This document shows, piece by piece, positions 55,314-64,000 of a stretch of DNA of 64,000 bases (positions within the stretch are counted from its first letter, which is position 1; each line of letters starts with the position of its first letter). The stretch covers positions 62,001 to 126,000 of the forward strand of contig NZ_JBEXNL010000007.1 in the NCBI RefSeq assembly GCF_040611135.1, read 5' to 3'. A program made the translations under genes and the position numbers. The DNA comes from Tsukamurella sp040611135. Its GTDB lineage: Bacteria; Actinomycetota; Actinomycetes; Mycobacteriales; Mycobacteriaceae. Below the pieces are notes generated by a model that did no database searches, had not been told where the DNA came from, and was given only the letters and a program-made list of their open reading frames with translations.

Positions 55314-57329
55314 CTATTTGATCCCCTTCGAAATCGCCGGAAGTACCGTCGACTCCACCGTATCGATCGCGAGCGGTCCGCCGTAGATCAACGCGTCGAC
55401 GCCGTTCGTCTTGTCCACGATGATGATCGGCACGCCGTAGATCAACGACGAGGGGATGCCGTCGAAGCCGCCGTTGCCCGCGGCGGGGTCGGTGCGGGCC
55501 ACGATCGTGCGGTCGACGTCGCTGGAGTTGACCGCCTTGTAGTAGTCCGACGAGCCCAACGTGATCCAGCCGGAACCGGATCCCGAGACCGGCGTCTGCA
55601 TCGAGAAGCCGAGCAGCCCGAGCAGCTGGAAGGGATTGCTGGAGCTGGTGGCGATCCGCGTCGACGAGCCGTCGTAGTGCACCACGTCCAGCTTCTTGCC
55701 GTTGAAATCCGGATGCGCGGAACGCAGCTCGGTGATCTTGGCCTCGTAGGTCTTCTTCACCGCGTCCGCGCGTCCCTTCGCGCCGAGCGCCTCGGCGATG
55801 AACGCGAGCTGCTCCTGCCAGGTCCACCCCGACTTGCCCTGTTCGGGAACGGCGATGGCGCGGCCACCCGCCAGGGACTTGAGATCCTTGACCGTGTTCG
55901 CGGCCGCGGGGTCCGTGTCGATGATGAGGTCGGGCTTGGCCTTCTCGATCACCGACTTGTCCGGATTGGACGCCGTCCCCGCCGTCGGCACCTTCGCCAG
56001 CGCGGGCACCCAGGAGGGCAGCTCCGACTTCGGGCCGTTCGCACCGGCGACGACGTCGAAGCCCAACGCAGACACCAGTTCCGCGTCGCCCGCGCCGAGG
56101 GCGACGATGCGTTGCGGCCGGTCGTCGAGCTTGGTCTCGCCGTTGACATCGGTCACGGTGCGCGCGCTCCACGCGTCGAGCGCCGGCCCGGTGTCCTTGT
56201 CGCCGCCGAGGAACACGAATCCCAGGACCGCGCCGAGGACCACGACGAGTGCCGCCGCTCCGCCGATCAGCAGCGGCTTGCGACTCCTGCGCTGTGGCGC
56301 GCCGGGCATCGACGGGCTGCTGGTCCCCGTCGGCCCGCTCGGGCCGTACCCGGGCGGCCCGGCGAACCCGGGCAGCGTTCCCGGCGCCGGCGCGGGCCGG
56401 TTGAAGCCCGTCGCCAGCGCCGGATTCGACGGCGTGCCCTGCCAGTTCGTGCCCACCGGCGCGGTGGGCGGCGCCATGCCCGATGCGCCGGACATGCGGC
56501 GCGCGGCGGCGGCCAGTGCATCCGCGAACTCGCCGGCGGTGGAGTACCTGTCCGCCGGGTTCTTCGCCATCGCCCGGCCCAACACGTGGTCGATCTCGGG
56601 CGAGAGGTCGGGCCGCTTGAGCCGGATGCTCGGTGGGTTCTGGCTGATGTGCGCCAGCATGAGCTGCCCGGAGACGGTGGTGGTGAACGGCGGGGCGCCG
56701 GTCAGCAGGACCACGGCCGCGCACGCCAGCGAGTAGATGTCGGCGCGGTGGTCGATGGGGTTGCCGAGCAGCGCCTCGGGAGCGGTGTAGGCCAGCGTGC
56801 CGACGACGGTTCCGGCCTGCGTGTGCTGCCCGACCTCGGTCTGCGCCGCGCCGATACCGAAGTCGGCGAGCTTGACCTGCTCTCCGCGCCGGCCCCGGTC
56901 CACGAGGAAGTTGGCGGGTTTGACGTCCCGGTGCAGGATCCCGTGCTGGTGCGCGTAGTCCAGCGCGTCCGCGACCTGCTCGATCGCCGCGACGGCGCGG
57001 TCCAGGCTGAAGGGTCCCTCGCGTTGCACGATCTCGGCGAGGTTGCCGCCCTCGACCAGTTCCATCGCGATCCACAGGTGCCCGTCGGACTCTCCGCGGT
57101 CGTACACGTCCACGATGTGCGGGTGCTTGAGCCCGGCGATGAGGTCCGCCTCGCGATCGAACCGCGCCCGCACCGACGGATCCGCCGACAGCTGGCTCTG
57201 CAGGACCTTCAGTGCGACGGACCGGGGCAGCGTGCGGTGCCGGACCCGGTAGACCGTGCCCATGCCACCGGTACCGAGCACCGACTCGATCACGTACCCC
57301 GCGATCGATTCACCAGGTTGGGCGACCAC
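55314..57329 (-). CDS. Membrane Ser/Thr kinase fused to an extracellular FecB/BtuF-type binding protein
   Basis: A 671-residue receptor kinase. Residues 11-275 are a full kinase (LGTGGMGTVY, K41, HRDVKPAN at 133-140, DFG at 156-158). A Pro/Gly linker (285-350) leads to one helix (352-375). About 391-671 form a class III periplasmic-binding-protein domain (RPQRIVALGAGDAELVSALG, AKPDLIIDTDP, WTWQEQLAFIAEALGAKGR), as used for siderophores, haem or cobalamin. It would sense an iron or corrinoid ligand outside and phosphorylate inside. GTG at 57329 follows GGAGG; a GTG five codons earlier contains that site. It lies 63 bp after eccE. Confidence 0.87.
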   Translation of the reverse strand: MVAQPGESIAGYVIESVLGTGGMGTVYRVRHRTLPRSVALKVLQSQLSADPSVRARFDREADLIAGLKHPHIVDVYDRGESDGHLWIAMELVEGGNLAEIVQREGPFSLDRAVAAIEQVADALDYAHQHGILHRDVKPANFLVDRGRRGEQVKLADFGIGAAQTEVGQHTQAGTVVGTLAYTAPEALLGNPIDHRADIYSLACAAVVLLTGAPPFTTTVSGQLMLAHISQNPPSIRLKRPDLSPEIDHVLGRAMAKNPADRYSTAGEFADALAAAARRMSGASGMAPPTAPVGTNWQGTPSNPALATGFNRPAPAPGTLPGFAGPPGYGPSGPTGTSSPSMPGAPQRRSRKPLLIGGAAALVVVLGAVLGFVFLGGDKDTGPALDAWSARTVTDVNGETKLDDRPQRIVALGAGDAELVSALGFDVVAGANGPKSELPSWVPALAKVPTAGTASNPDKSVIEKAKPDLIIDTDPAAANTVKDLKSLAGGRAIAVPEQGKSGWTWQEQLAFIAEALGAKGRADAVKKTYEAKITELRSAHPDFNGKKLDVVHYDGSSTRIATSSSNPFQLLGLLGFSMQTPVSGSGSGWITLGSSDYYKAVNSSDVDRTIVARTDPAAGNGGFDGIPSSLIYGVPIIIVDKTNGVDALIYGGPLAIDTVESTVLPAISKGIK

Positions 57330-57392
57330 GACACCTCCACTCACGCACGTCTACAGCGTCATGAATCTACCGCGCTGCAGGTTGCGAGCCGC

Positions 57393-59513
57393 TTAACGTG
57401 AGGTTGGCGGCTCGTCGGAGGGCGGGCGCTCGGTGGACTGACCCCATCGCGGTGCGGTCGGCGGACGCACCGGACGGCGGGCCGGTCCGTCACCGCCCTG
57501 GTCCTGCGACGGACGCACCCATCGGTTCCCCCCCTGTTTACGGGGAGCACCGCTACCCCGTTCGTAGGGCGGAGGGGGGAGCGGCCGGACGGGGCGCGGA
57601 GCCCGGACCGGCGGCGCGGGCGGCGTCGACGGTGCGCCCGTCCCCGGCCGCGGCTGCTCGGACCGCGGTGGCACCGCATGCCGTGCCGGTTGCTGCGGAG
57701 CCGCCACCGGCGGAGCCGGGACAGGCGGAGCCGGGACGGCGGTCTGCGGCGGGAGGGCGGTCGGGGGGACCTGCATCGGGTGACCGACCGGCGCCTGTCC
57801 GGTGACCGGCGGCTGTGCGGGCGTGAGCCGCGGCTGGGTCGGCGCCTGACGCGGCATCCGCGGGGGCGGCGGCAGGGGCACCACGGGTACGGACTGCTGA
57901 ACCTGCATGTCGCAGTACCGCAGCTCCTCGTCGGTGGGGTTGAGGACCACCTCGAAGGCGCCTCGGTCGCCGATCACGACCCGCAGCTTCGACGGGGAGA
58001 CCTGCTCGACGACGAGGTCGGCCTTGCTGTCGACGAGCACCGCGCCGGGGGCTCGGAGGGTCAGCATGGTGCGTTCCGGCACCGCGGTGGCGGGAACACC
58101 GTCGAGCACGGTGATGTCCGCCGGGCGCCCGGCGGGACCGTCGGCGATCCGGAACCGGGCCGGATCGGCGAGAGTGCTCGCCAGTGTGGCCCACTGGTCC
58201 GGACGGCTCGTGTGCACGGCGACCGACGCGCCCGCACCCACCGAGCGCAACAGCACCAGCTGCAGCGCGATCAGCTCGGTCGCGAACTCGACGCGCAGCG
58301 TCTCGGGGACGGGCGAACCGTCGAACAGGGGCAGCGCGACGGCATCGTTCCCGGAGATCCCCCACACGGGACCCGCAGGGCCGACGGGGATCTCGACGGC
58401 GCCGAGATCGGTGAGCGGCGCGGACGGCAGGTCGACGATGCTGGACCCGCCGCCGGGCAGCGTGCCCCGGGCGAGCTCCATCTGGCGGCCCGGCATGGGG
58501 ACCAGGGCGTCGTCGAGGTCGTCGACGATCGGTACGGCCGTGTCGTAGCGCACGAGTCCGCTGATCTCGACCGGCGACTGCGCAGTGGCCTTGCGCAGGC
58601 GCAGCACCACGGCGGTGCTGTCGCTGTCGAGACCCCACCAGCGGTCGAGCTTGTCGGTGGAGGTGCGCACGGGGTCCACGAGGTAGGTGGTGGCGAACTC
58701 CGTGCCGTGCTCGATGTTCTGCCAGTTCTCGGTGCCGCCCAGGGGATCCGCGCCGAAGGTCATGCGCGCGTCCAGGCGCGCGAGCTCCGCGGCGGGCAGC
58801 ACGCGGGCGCGGATCAGCCGCTCCTGCAGGCGCTGTTCGAGGCGGCGGGTCGCGGCCATGAGGGCCTTCGGGCCGGCGGTGCGGGAGGGCCCGCGGCGCA
58901 CGATGCCGGCGAGGTTGCGCTGCGTGTTCACCCGCAGGACCAGCCACGTGGAACGCTCCGCCATGGCGGAGTAGAACCGCACGCCCTGTGCGTAGGAGGC
59001 GCGGTACGCGGGTCCCGGAGGTACCCGGCGGCCCACGGACGCGACGTCGATGTCCACATCGAGGCCGTACTGCGTCATCATCGTCGCCAGCAGGTCCAAC
59101 GGAACCGTATCGGCGGCGTAGGCGCGGCCCTCGCGCAGGCGGGTCTCCGACGGGTCCGCCGTGAGCTCGATCGCCGAGACCAGGTCGTAGCCGTCGCCCT
59201 GACGGACGCCGCAGCCGTCGACATCGATCACGCGGCCGGGGATGCCGCCGGACGCACGGCGCCGGCGGCGCAGGTAGCGGCACCGGGCACCGATCCGCTC
59301 GGTGAGCACCGTGCCGTGCACGGAGACGAAGGCGACGAGCGCGCCCGCGAGGACCAGCGCGATGACGGCCCACAGGGGCCAGGCGCCCACGAGGACCGCC
59401 GCGAGCAGGGTCGAGAGCACGGCCCACACCAGCGCCCGGCGCAGGGTGACTCGGATACCGAACAGCCTTCGCAGTCGGGCGATCTCGGGATGAGTGGGAG
59501 TCGTCGCTTCCAT
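57393..59513 (-). CDS. eccE: Type VII secretion protein EccE with long Pro-rich tail
   Basis: A 706-residue ESX membrane component. Two helices lie near residues 20-66 (LVWAVLSTLLAAVLVGAWPL), followed by the EccE domain (VIDVDGCGVRQGDGYDLVSA, STWLVLRVNTQRNLAGIVRR). From about 550 to the end the protein is Pro/Arg/Gln-rich, unlike typical EccE proteins of 300-540 residues. EccE sits on the outside of the ESX membrane complex and binds the mycosin. ATG at 59513 overlaps the mycP stop (TGATG). Confidence 0.88.
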   Translation of the reverse strand: MEATTPTHPEIARLRRLFGIRVTLRRALVWAVLSTLLAAVLVGAWPLWAVIALVLAGALVAFVSVHGTVLTERIGARCRYLRRRRRASGGIPGRVIDVDGCGVRQGDGYDLVSAIELTADPSETRLREGRAYAADTVPLDLLATMMTQYGLDVDIDVASVGRRVPPGPAYRASYAQGVRFYSAMAERSTWLVLRVNTQRNLAGIVRRGPSRTAGPKALMAATRRLEQRLQERLIRARVLPAAELARLDARMTFGADPLGGTENWQNIEHGTEFATTYLVDPVRTSTDKLDRWWGLDSDSTAVVLRLRKATAQSPVEISGLVRYDTAVPIVDDLDDALVPMPGRQMELARGTLPGGGSSIVDLPSAPLTDLGAVEIPVGPAGPVWGISGNDAVALPLFDGSPVPETLRVEFATELIALQLVLLRSVGAGASVAVHTSRPDQWATLASTLADPARFRIADGPAGRPADITVLDGVPATAVPERTMLTLRAPGAVLVDSKADLVVEQVSPSKLRVVIGDRGAFEVVLNPTDEELRYCDMQVQQSVPVVPLPPPPRMPRQAPTQPRLTPAQPPVTGQAPVGHPMQVPPTALPPQTAVPAPPVPAPPVAAPQQPARHAVPPRSEQPRPGTGAPSTPPAPPVRAPRPVRPLPPPPYERGSGAPRKQGGNRWVRPSQDQGGDGPARRPVRPPTAPRWGQSTERPPSDEPPTSR

Positions 59514-60934
59514 CACGCCCTCCGCTTCCGGCCGGGGCGGGTCAGCGCCACGAGGCCGCCCAGTACCACCAGCGCGATCGCGCCCGCACCGGCCACGATC
59601 GCGGCGATGCGCCGCGGCCGCGTGTCCGGCTCGGGCGGAGGCGGCGGCACGAGCAGCTTCTCCACCGACTGCGGGTCGATGTCGGCGTCCGTGGCGGGCA
59701 CGTTCGCGGTCAGCGCCGCGACCGGGTCGATGAGGCCACGGCCGACCTTGTTGTCGGTGCCGCGGCCCGGGGCGTGCGCGGTCGCGACCATCCGGGCCGC
59801 GACCTCGGTCGCCTTGAGCTGCGGATACCGGGAGCGGACGAGCGCCGCGGTCCCGGCCGCGTAGGCCGCCGCGAACTCCGGGCCCGCGAAGGGCACCAGC
59901 GTCCGCTCCGACGGGACGCCGTTCACCACGCCGTCCCCACCGCGCGAGCTGAGCGACACCAGCCCCGCGCCGGGGGCGGACAGGTCGAGCCACGGGCCGT
60001 TCAGCGAGCCGGCCAGCGGCGTGCCCTGCGCGTCGGTCGCCCCCACCGACAGGACCTGGCCGTCGAACCAGTTCGGGGTGGCGACCGTCGTCACCGTCCG
60101 CCAGCCGCGGGGATCGTCGGGCTGTCCCGGGTCCGGGTCGGGATTGGCCTTGCAGTCGTTCGCCCCGACGGTGCCGCCCTTGCGGTCCGTCGCGCCGGCG
60201 CCCACGACGACCAGCGCGTCCTTGGCGCGCAACGCGTACGCGACCGCGCCACCGATCTCGCGTTGGCGGAACGGGTTGTCCGCGGCCATGCACACCGGCT
60301 CCGGCACCAGGATCACCTTGGCGCCGCGGTTGGCGGCACGCACGATCGCCCGGGCGATGCTGCGGGTGGTGACCGCTGCTCGGCTCTGATTGGGATCCGC
60401 GTCGTCGGCGGGCGTGTTCTGCAGGGAGAAGGCCGCGGAGTCGACCCGGATCGAGACGACCCGCGCGTCGGGCGCCACTCCCACGAAACCGTCGCCCGCC
60501 GCGGGCTGCGCGGCGACGATGCCCGCCACGAGCGTCCCCGTCGAATCACAGTCCACCAGACCGCGATCCGCGGCCACCATGTTGTCGCCCGCACCGTCGA
60601 GGCCGCGCAGCCGCGCCTGCGCCCGCACGCCGGTGCTGAGCACCGCCACCGTCACGCCCGCGCCCGTGGCGAACTTGTGCGCCTCGTCGATCCGCAGGGT
60701 GTTCGACGGTGCCGGTGCCGCTGCCAGGTTCGAGTTCGGCAGCACGCCGGGCTCCACGCAGCGGGGATTGTTGTACCGCAGCGGACGCTCCGGACCGTCG
60801 GAATCGGGCGGGGCGCCACCGATGTCGGCGACGGGCGGCACCACGGCGCCGGACACGGCGGGTGCCCAACTCCCGGTGATGGCGACGGTGACGGTGGCGG
60901 CCAGGGCGACGGCCGTCTGTGGGATAGCGCGCAC
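59513..60934 (-). CDS. mycP: Mycosin (MycP) homologue lacking all catalytic residues
   Basis: A 473-residue protein with mycosin architecture: signal peptide, N-terminal extension, subtilisin fold, Pro-rich linker (about 430-440) and C-terminal helix (about 445-467). The alignable catalytic positions are all changed. Asp is S100 (VAVLSTGV), His is T132 (DCDSTGT), oxyanion Asn is A248 (VVVGAGATD) and Ser is E353 (FAGPEFAAAY). It should therefore have no protease activity. Mycosins are known to be needed for ESX stability apart from proteolysis. GTG at 60934 is the start; eccD ends 7 bp before. Confidence 0.9.
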   Translation of the reverse strand: MRAIPQTAVALAATVTVAITGSWAPAVSGAVVPPVADIGGAPPDSDGPERPLRYNNPRCVEPGVLPNSNLAAAPAPSNTLRIDEAHKFATGAGVTVAVLSTGVRAQARLRGLDGAGDNMVAADRGLVDCDSTGTLVAGIVAAQPAAGDGFVGVAPDARVVSIRVDSAAFSLQNTPADDADPNQSRAAVTTRSIARAIVRAANRGAKVILVPEPVCMAADNPFRQREIGGAVAYALRAKDALVVVGAGATDRKGGTVGANDCKANPDPDPGQPDDPRGWRTVTTVATPNWFDGQVLSVGATDAQGTPLAGSLNGPWLDLSAPGAGLVSLSSRGGDGVVNGVPSERTLVPFAGPEFAAAYAAGTAALVRSRYPQLKATEVAARMVATAHAPGRGTDNKVGRGLIDPVAALTANVPATDADIDPQSVEKLLVPPPPPEPDTRPRRIAAIVAGAGAIALVVLGGLVALTRPGRKRRA

Positions 60935-60941
60935 GGACCCT

Positions 60942-62513
60942 CTACTTCAGGAACGACAGGTCGAGTTCACGCATGACCGCGAACACCCGGGTGGTCCACA
61001 GCGCGAGCATGACCACGGCGAAGATCGCGAAGGTCTCGCCGAACTCGATACGGCCCATCAGGCGCGCGGACAGCGGGCGGCCGTGGCCGGCGGGGTCGGT
61101 GGACACGCGATCGGCGAGCAGCAGTGCACCGGTTCCGAACGCGGCGAGCGCGATCGCGCTCACCACGATCACCGCGAGGCGTGCGAGATCGGAATCGACG
61201 GCGGTCATCAGGATCACCGCGAGGCCCGCGGCCACGAGGAATCCGGCGACGAAGAAGACGCTCGCGTGCACGCGGTCGTCGAGGGTGCGGCCGCGCAGCA
61301 CACAGATCACCGAGACCAGCGCGGCGATCGCGACCTCGCCCCAGAAGTAGTGGCTGTGCGGCACCAGGACGGTGAGCGCCGAGACCACGAGCACGCACGC
61401 GATCGCCGCGTAGAACCCCGTGAGGAGCTTCGCGGCGGTGCGCGCCTTGCGCTCCAGGCCGGTGTTCTCCTGCGCCCGGGCGAGCTCGGTGGTGGTCTCG
61501 TCGTCGAAGGTGTCCACGTGATACGCCGCGTCCAGCTCGCCGCGGTCGATGTCCTCGCCGGGCGGCGGCAGCGTGTCGGGACGCACGCGCGCGAGCATCA
61601 GCGCCCACCCCTGCGCCCAGTTCGCGAGCAGGAGAGCGCCGATCACCCCGATCGCGGGGATCGCCGGGCGTTCCAGCGGCGTGTACGCGAACAGCGCGCT
61701 CGCCACCACCGTCACGGCGGTGGCGAGTCCGATGCCCGCGAGGACCGCGGCGCCGAGCCCGCTCGCGCGCCCGAGCACGACCACGCCGATCAGCGCGAAC
61801 AGCGCGCCGACCAGGACGTTGGCGGCGGTGAAGGCACCGTCGGCGGCGCCGTCCGGCGGGATGAGGACGAACCCGGCAGTGAACAGGACCGGGACCGCGG
61901 CGATCTGCAGGGCGTACGCCACCTGGCGCGCGCCGTACTGGCGGTCCGCCGAGACGGCGGCCAGGACCACGGCGATCGCGGCGAGGGCCGCGACCGGGAA
62001 CCACCACAGGGCGCTGGAGTGCGCGAACCATGCGGTGAGCACCAGTGCCGCGAACACCCCCGCGCCGAGCACCAGCGCGACGAGGCCCAGCACCCGCGCC
62101 GTCGTCGACTCGAACCGGCGGAACCGCTGCCGGCAGAACTCCTGGATCGCGTCGGCGGTGCTCTCGATGAGCGGGCGGAAGGTCTGCGTCGAGAAGGTCT
62201 CCGCGAGGATCAACCGGTCACCGTCGAGCACGCCGGCGTCGCCGAGCGATTTGTCGCGCGCCAGCGGGGTGCCGCCCTCGCGGGCGAAGGTCCACGCGCC
62301 GGTCGTCGAGAAGTCGTGGTCCGGGAAGATCTGTTCCAGCCCCGGGATCACCGAATCCATGACGACGGACAGCCGACGGCGGGCCAGTAGGCTCCGCTCG
62401 ACGGAGTTCTCCCCCACCTCGACCAGGACGCGCACCTGCTCGGGGACGGCGGACCGCCCGGGGCCCGCCTGCTGCGTACCGGCTGCGGGCTCCGGGGTGA
62501 TCGGGAAGACCAT
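60942..62513 (-). CDS. eccD: Type VII secretion channel protein EccD
   Basis: A 523-residue protein. A ubiquitin-like N-terminal domain (about 25-105; QVRVLVEVGENSVERSLLAR) is followed by eleven transmembrane helices, as in the EccD pore subunit. It forms the central membrane assembly with EccB, EccC and EccE. ATG at 62513 lies 6 bp after the stop of the MinD-like gene. The order EspI/MinD-eccD-mycP-eccE resembles the ESX-2 locus; eccC, eccB and the Esx substrates must lie beyond the window. Confidence 0.92.
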   Translation of the reverse strand: MVFPITPEPAAGTQQAGPGRSAVPEQVRVLVEVGENSVERSLLARRRLSVVMDSVIPGLEQIFPDHDFSTTGAWTFAREGGTPLARDKSLGDAGVLDGDRLILAETFSTQTFRPLIESTADAIQEFCRQRFRRFESTTARVLGLVALVLGAGVFAALVLTAWFAHSSALWWFPVAALAAIAVVLAAVSADRQYGARQVAYALQIAAVPVLFTAGFVLIPPDGAADGAFTAANVLVGALFALIGVVVLGRASGLGAAVLAGIGLATAVTVVASALFAYTPLERPAIPAIGVIGALLLANWAQGWALMLARVRPDTLPPPGEDIDRGELDAAYHVDTFDDETTTELARAQENTGLERKARTAAKLLTGFYAAIACVLVVSALTVLVPHSHYFWGEVAIAALVSVICVLRGRTLDDRVHASVFFVAGFLVAAGLAVILMTAVDSDLARLAVIVVSAIALAAFGTGALLLADRVSTDPAGHGRPLSARLMGRIEFGETFAIFAVVMLALWTTRVFAVMRELDLSFLK

Positions 62514-62519
62514 CTCGTG

Positions 62520-64000
62520 CTAGCGTCCCTCGCTCGTGCGCACCTGCTGCAGCTCCGCGAGCTTCTGCGCTGCCGGGGGCTCGTAGCCCGAGTTGAACCC
62601 GTCGGCCAGGTCCGCGGCCAACTCCTCGAAGGCCCGGACCGTGCGCTTGCGCAGCAGGTCCAGGTCGATCGGCTGATCGGAGTCGAGGTGCGGGTCGTAC
62701 GGGATCTCGTGAACGCGCAGCTTCTGGCCGGCCCGGAACAACTCGTCGAACTGCTCGACCGAGACGCTGCTGCGCCGCTTGGTGTGGTTGATCACCACGA
62801 TCGTGTTCGCGAGCAGACCGTGCCAGCCGTGGTGCCGCAGCCAGTCGATCGTCGCGGCCACCTTGCGCACGCCGCGGGTGGTGGCCGAGGCCGGCAGGAT
62901 CAGCGCCGAGGAGATCTCGAGGACACCGGTTCCCGTGAGGGTCTGCAGGCCGCGGCCCGCGTCGGCCAGCGCGAGGCTGTAGTGCGGGCGGAAGATCGAG
63001 TACAGGTCCAGCACGTCGTCGTAATCGGCGACGTCGCGGCCGTTGAACCGCCACGGGCTCGGAAGCACGTGCAGGTTGGTCGAGGTGACGGCGAGGTGCT
63101 TGTCGACCTGGTTGCGGTCCGACAGGTCGCTCTGCTGGATCAGGGTGCGCGCCGTCGACCCGCCCTGGTGCCACGCGGTCACCTGGTCGAGGTCGCCACC
63201 GTCGGGATCGAGGTCGAGGGCGACGACGTTGTCGGCGCGGGTGCGCTCGAGGATCTGGCCCAGAACACCGACGATGAGGGTGCCACCGGCATTGTCGGCG
63301 AACACGCTGGTGACGTGGAACTTGTTCTTCGGGACGCGGATGCGGTGCACCAGCTCGGCGTGTTCCTGATCGTTCGCGCTGGGGCCGATGTCCAGGCCCA
63401 TCCGGCGCAGGAAGGCGCGCCAGCCGGACACGCGGACCGCCGCGTCCGAGAACCGGATCTGCTGGTTGAACGAGGACGACGCCGTCGACATCGGCGCCGA
63501 GACCGACTCGCCCATCGGACGCATCGGGGCCTGCTGGTGCTGGGGCGGAGCGATCGGCGCCTGGCCGTTCTGCACCGGCGCGCCGTGCTGCCCGAAGGGC
63601 TGCGGCGACGCCGGGCGCTGGATCTGTCCGGACGCCTGGGGCGCCTGGAACTGACCGGTGGGCGGCACGGGCTGGAAGGGCGCCTGCTGGACAGGAGCGG
63701 CCTGCGCGGCGGGAGCCTGTGGGGCCTGCGGGCTCGCGAACCCGTTCTGCCCCTGCCACTGCTGCGGGACCGGCACGGGCGACGAGACCCCCGCGCCCTG
63801 CTGGGTGGGCACCTGCGCGGCGACGGGCTTCGGCGCGGCCTTCTCGGCGGGAACCGCCGCGGGCGCGGGGAGCGCGGGCTCGTCGGACGGCGCGGGCTCG
63901 GACCGGTCCGAGACCGCCTCGTCGGCCTTCGGGACCCCGGCCTTCGCATCCGACGTCGGGGCACCGCCGGCATCGACGGACGCGGCCGGCGTCGACGGGC
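62520..64000 (-). CDS. EspI/MinD-like ESX accessory protein (5' end outside window)
   Basis: The frame is open to the window edge, so the start is missing. The visible N-terminal part is Pro/Ala/Gln-rich and disordered, as in EspI. The C-terminal 300 residues have the MinD/ParA fold (VVALDLDPDGGDLDQVTAWH, ILPASATTRGV). The Walker A position reads ADNAGGT where relatives have KGGVGKT, so both lysines are lost and ATP binding is doubtful. An in-frame GTG at 63812 could serve as an internal start, but coding character continues upstream. It lies directly before eccD. Confidence 0.83.
   Translation of the reverse strand, partial: PSTPAASVDAGGAPTSDAKAGVPKADEAVSDRSEPAPSDEPALPAPAAVPAEKAAPKPVAAQVPTQQGAGVSSPVPVPQQWQGQNGFASPQAPQAPAAQAAPVQQAPFQPVPPTGQFQAPQASGQIQRPASPQPFGQHGAPVQNGQAPIAPPQHQQAPMRPMGESVSAPMSTASSSFNQQIRFSDAAVRVSGWRAFLRRMGLDIGPSANDQEHAELVHRIRVPKNKFHVTSVFADNAGGTLIVGVLGQILERTRADNVVALDLDPDGGDLDQVTAWHQGGSTARTLIQQSDLSDRNQVDKHLAVTSTNLHVLPSPWRFNGRDVADYDDVLDLYSIFRPHYSLALADAGRGLQTLTGTGVLEISSALILPASATTRGVRKVAATIDWLRHHGWHGLLANTIVVINHTKRRSSVSVEQFDELFRAGQKLRVHEIPYDPHLDSDQPIDLDLLRKRTVRAFEELAADLADGFNSGYEPPAAQKLAELQQVRTSEGR

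Noticed and set aside
63812..64000. Treating GTG 63812 as the true start of the EspI/MinD-like gene
   Set aside because: The frame stays open and Pro/Ala-rich, as expected for EspI N-termini, up to the window edge, so the gene is more likely truncated by the window.

Overview
The window is high-GC, gene-dense DNA from a mycolic-acid-making actinobacterium (order Mycobacteriales). The supporting genes are mmpL3, the lprG-p55 pair, a DesA3-type desaturase, an M13 zinc peptidase of the Zmp1 kind, GTP-dependent PEP carboxykinase, leaderless-looking promoters and part of a type VII secretion (ESX) locus. Pro/Ala/Gly-rich tails and many GTG starts fit this. A Tsukamurella-like genus is my best guess, but that is inference. 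I see no rRNA, tRNA or CRISPR array.

Left part (1-9.7 kb): a LysR regulator; a secreted Gly/Ala/Ser-rich protein with an Rpf-like leader; then a minus-strand acyl-CoA catabolic operon (SCP2-type thiolase, two MaoC-like hydratases, SDR dehydrogenase, tandem TetR repressor) with a divergent acyl-CoA ligase. An IS110-family element carrying a candidate bridge RNA sits inside this operon, between the two hydratase genes.

Core block (9.7-22.4 kb): pckG, a Ca-motif protein, a degenerate GTPase-like pair, p55-lprG on the minus strand and trmB-NYN-mmpL3 on the plus strand. Two lipid-export systems therefore lie back to back. A Ser/Thr kinase fused to a TerD domain follows.

Accessory block (22.4-31.8 kb): a catabolic operon (metallo-beta-lactamase fold hydrolase, CoA ligase, MFS transporter, FAH-family hydrolase) beside an Lrp/AsnC-GAF fusion regulator, then a desaturase/ferredoxin-reductase pair with a divergent TetR. 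Next come an RNase Sa-like toxin with barstar, a frameshifted aspA, a MacS-type two-component system, a flippase-like membrane protein, a higBA toxin-antitoxin pair, a penicillin-binding-like lipoprotein without its active-site motif, pirin, a secreted CocE-type hydrolase, an M13 peptidase and a GAF-ANTAR regulator.

Right part (46.7-64 kb): fadB-fadA with a divergent tandem TetR and a compound operator; a multi-frameshifted glycine-zipper gene with small membrane proteins and a PknH-like sensor domain; and a minus-strand ESX operon that runs off the window edge. Its order is EspI/MinD-like, eccD, mycP, eccE, then a kinase fused to a siderophore-type binding protein, a DUF6319-like protein and a nitroreductase. 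The mycosin has lost every catalytic residue, and the MinD-like protein has lost its Walker A lysines.

A 9-mer, CGACGGTGC, occurs about 45 times on both strands, in all frames and between genes. About 2 copies would be expected from base composition.
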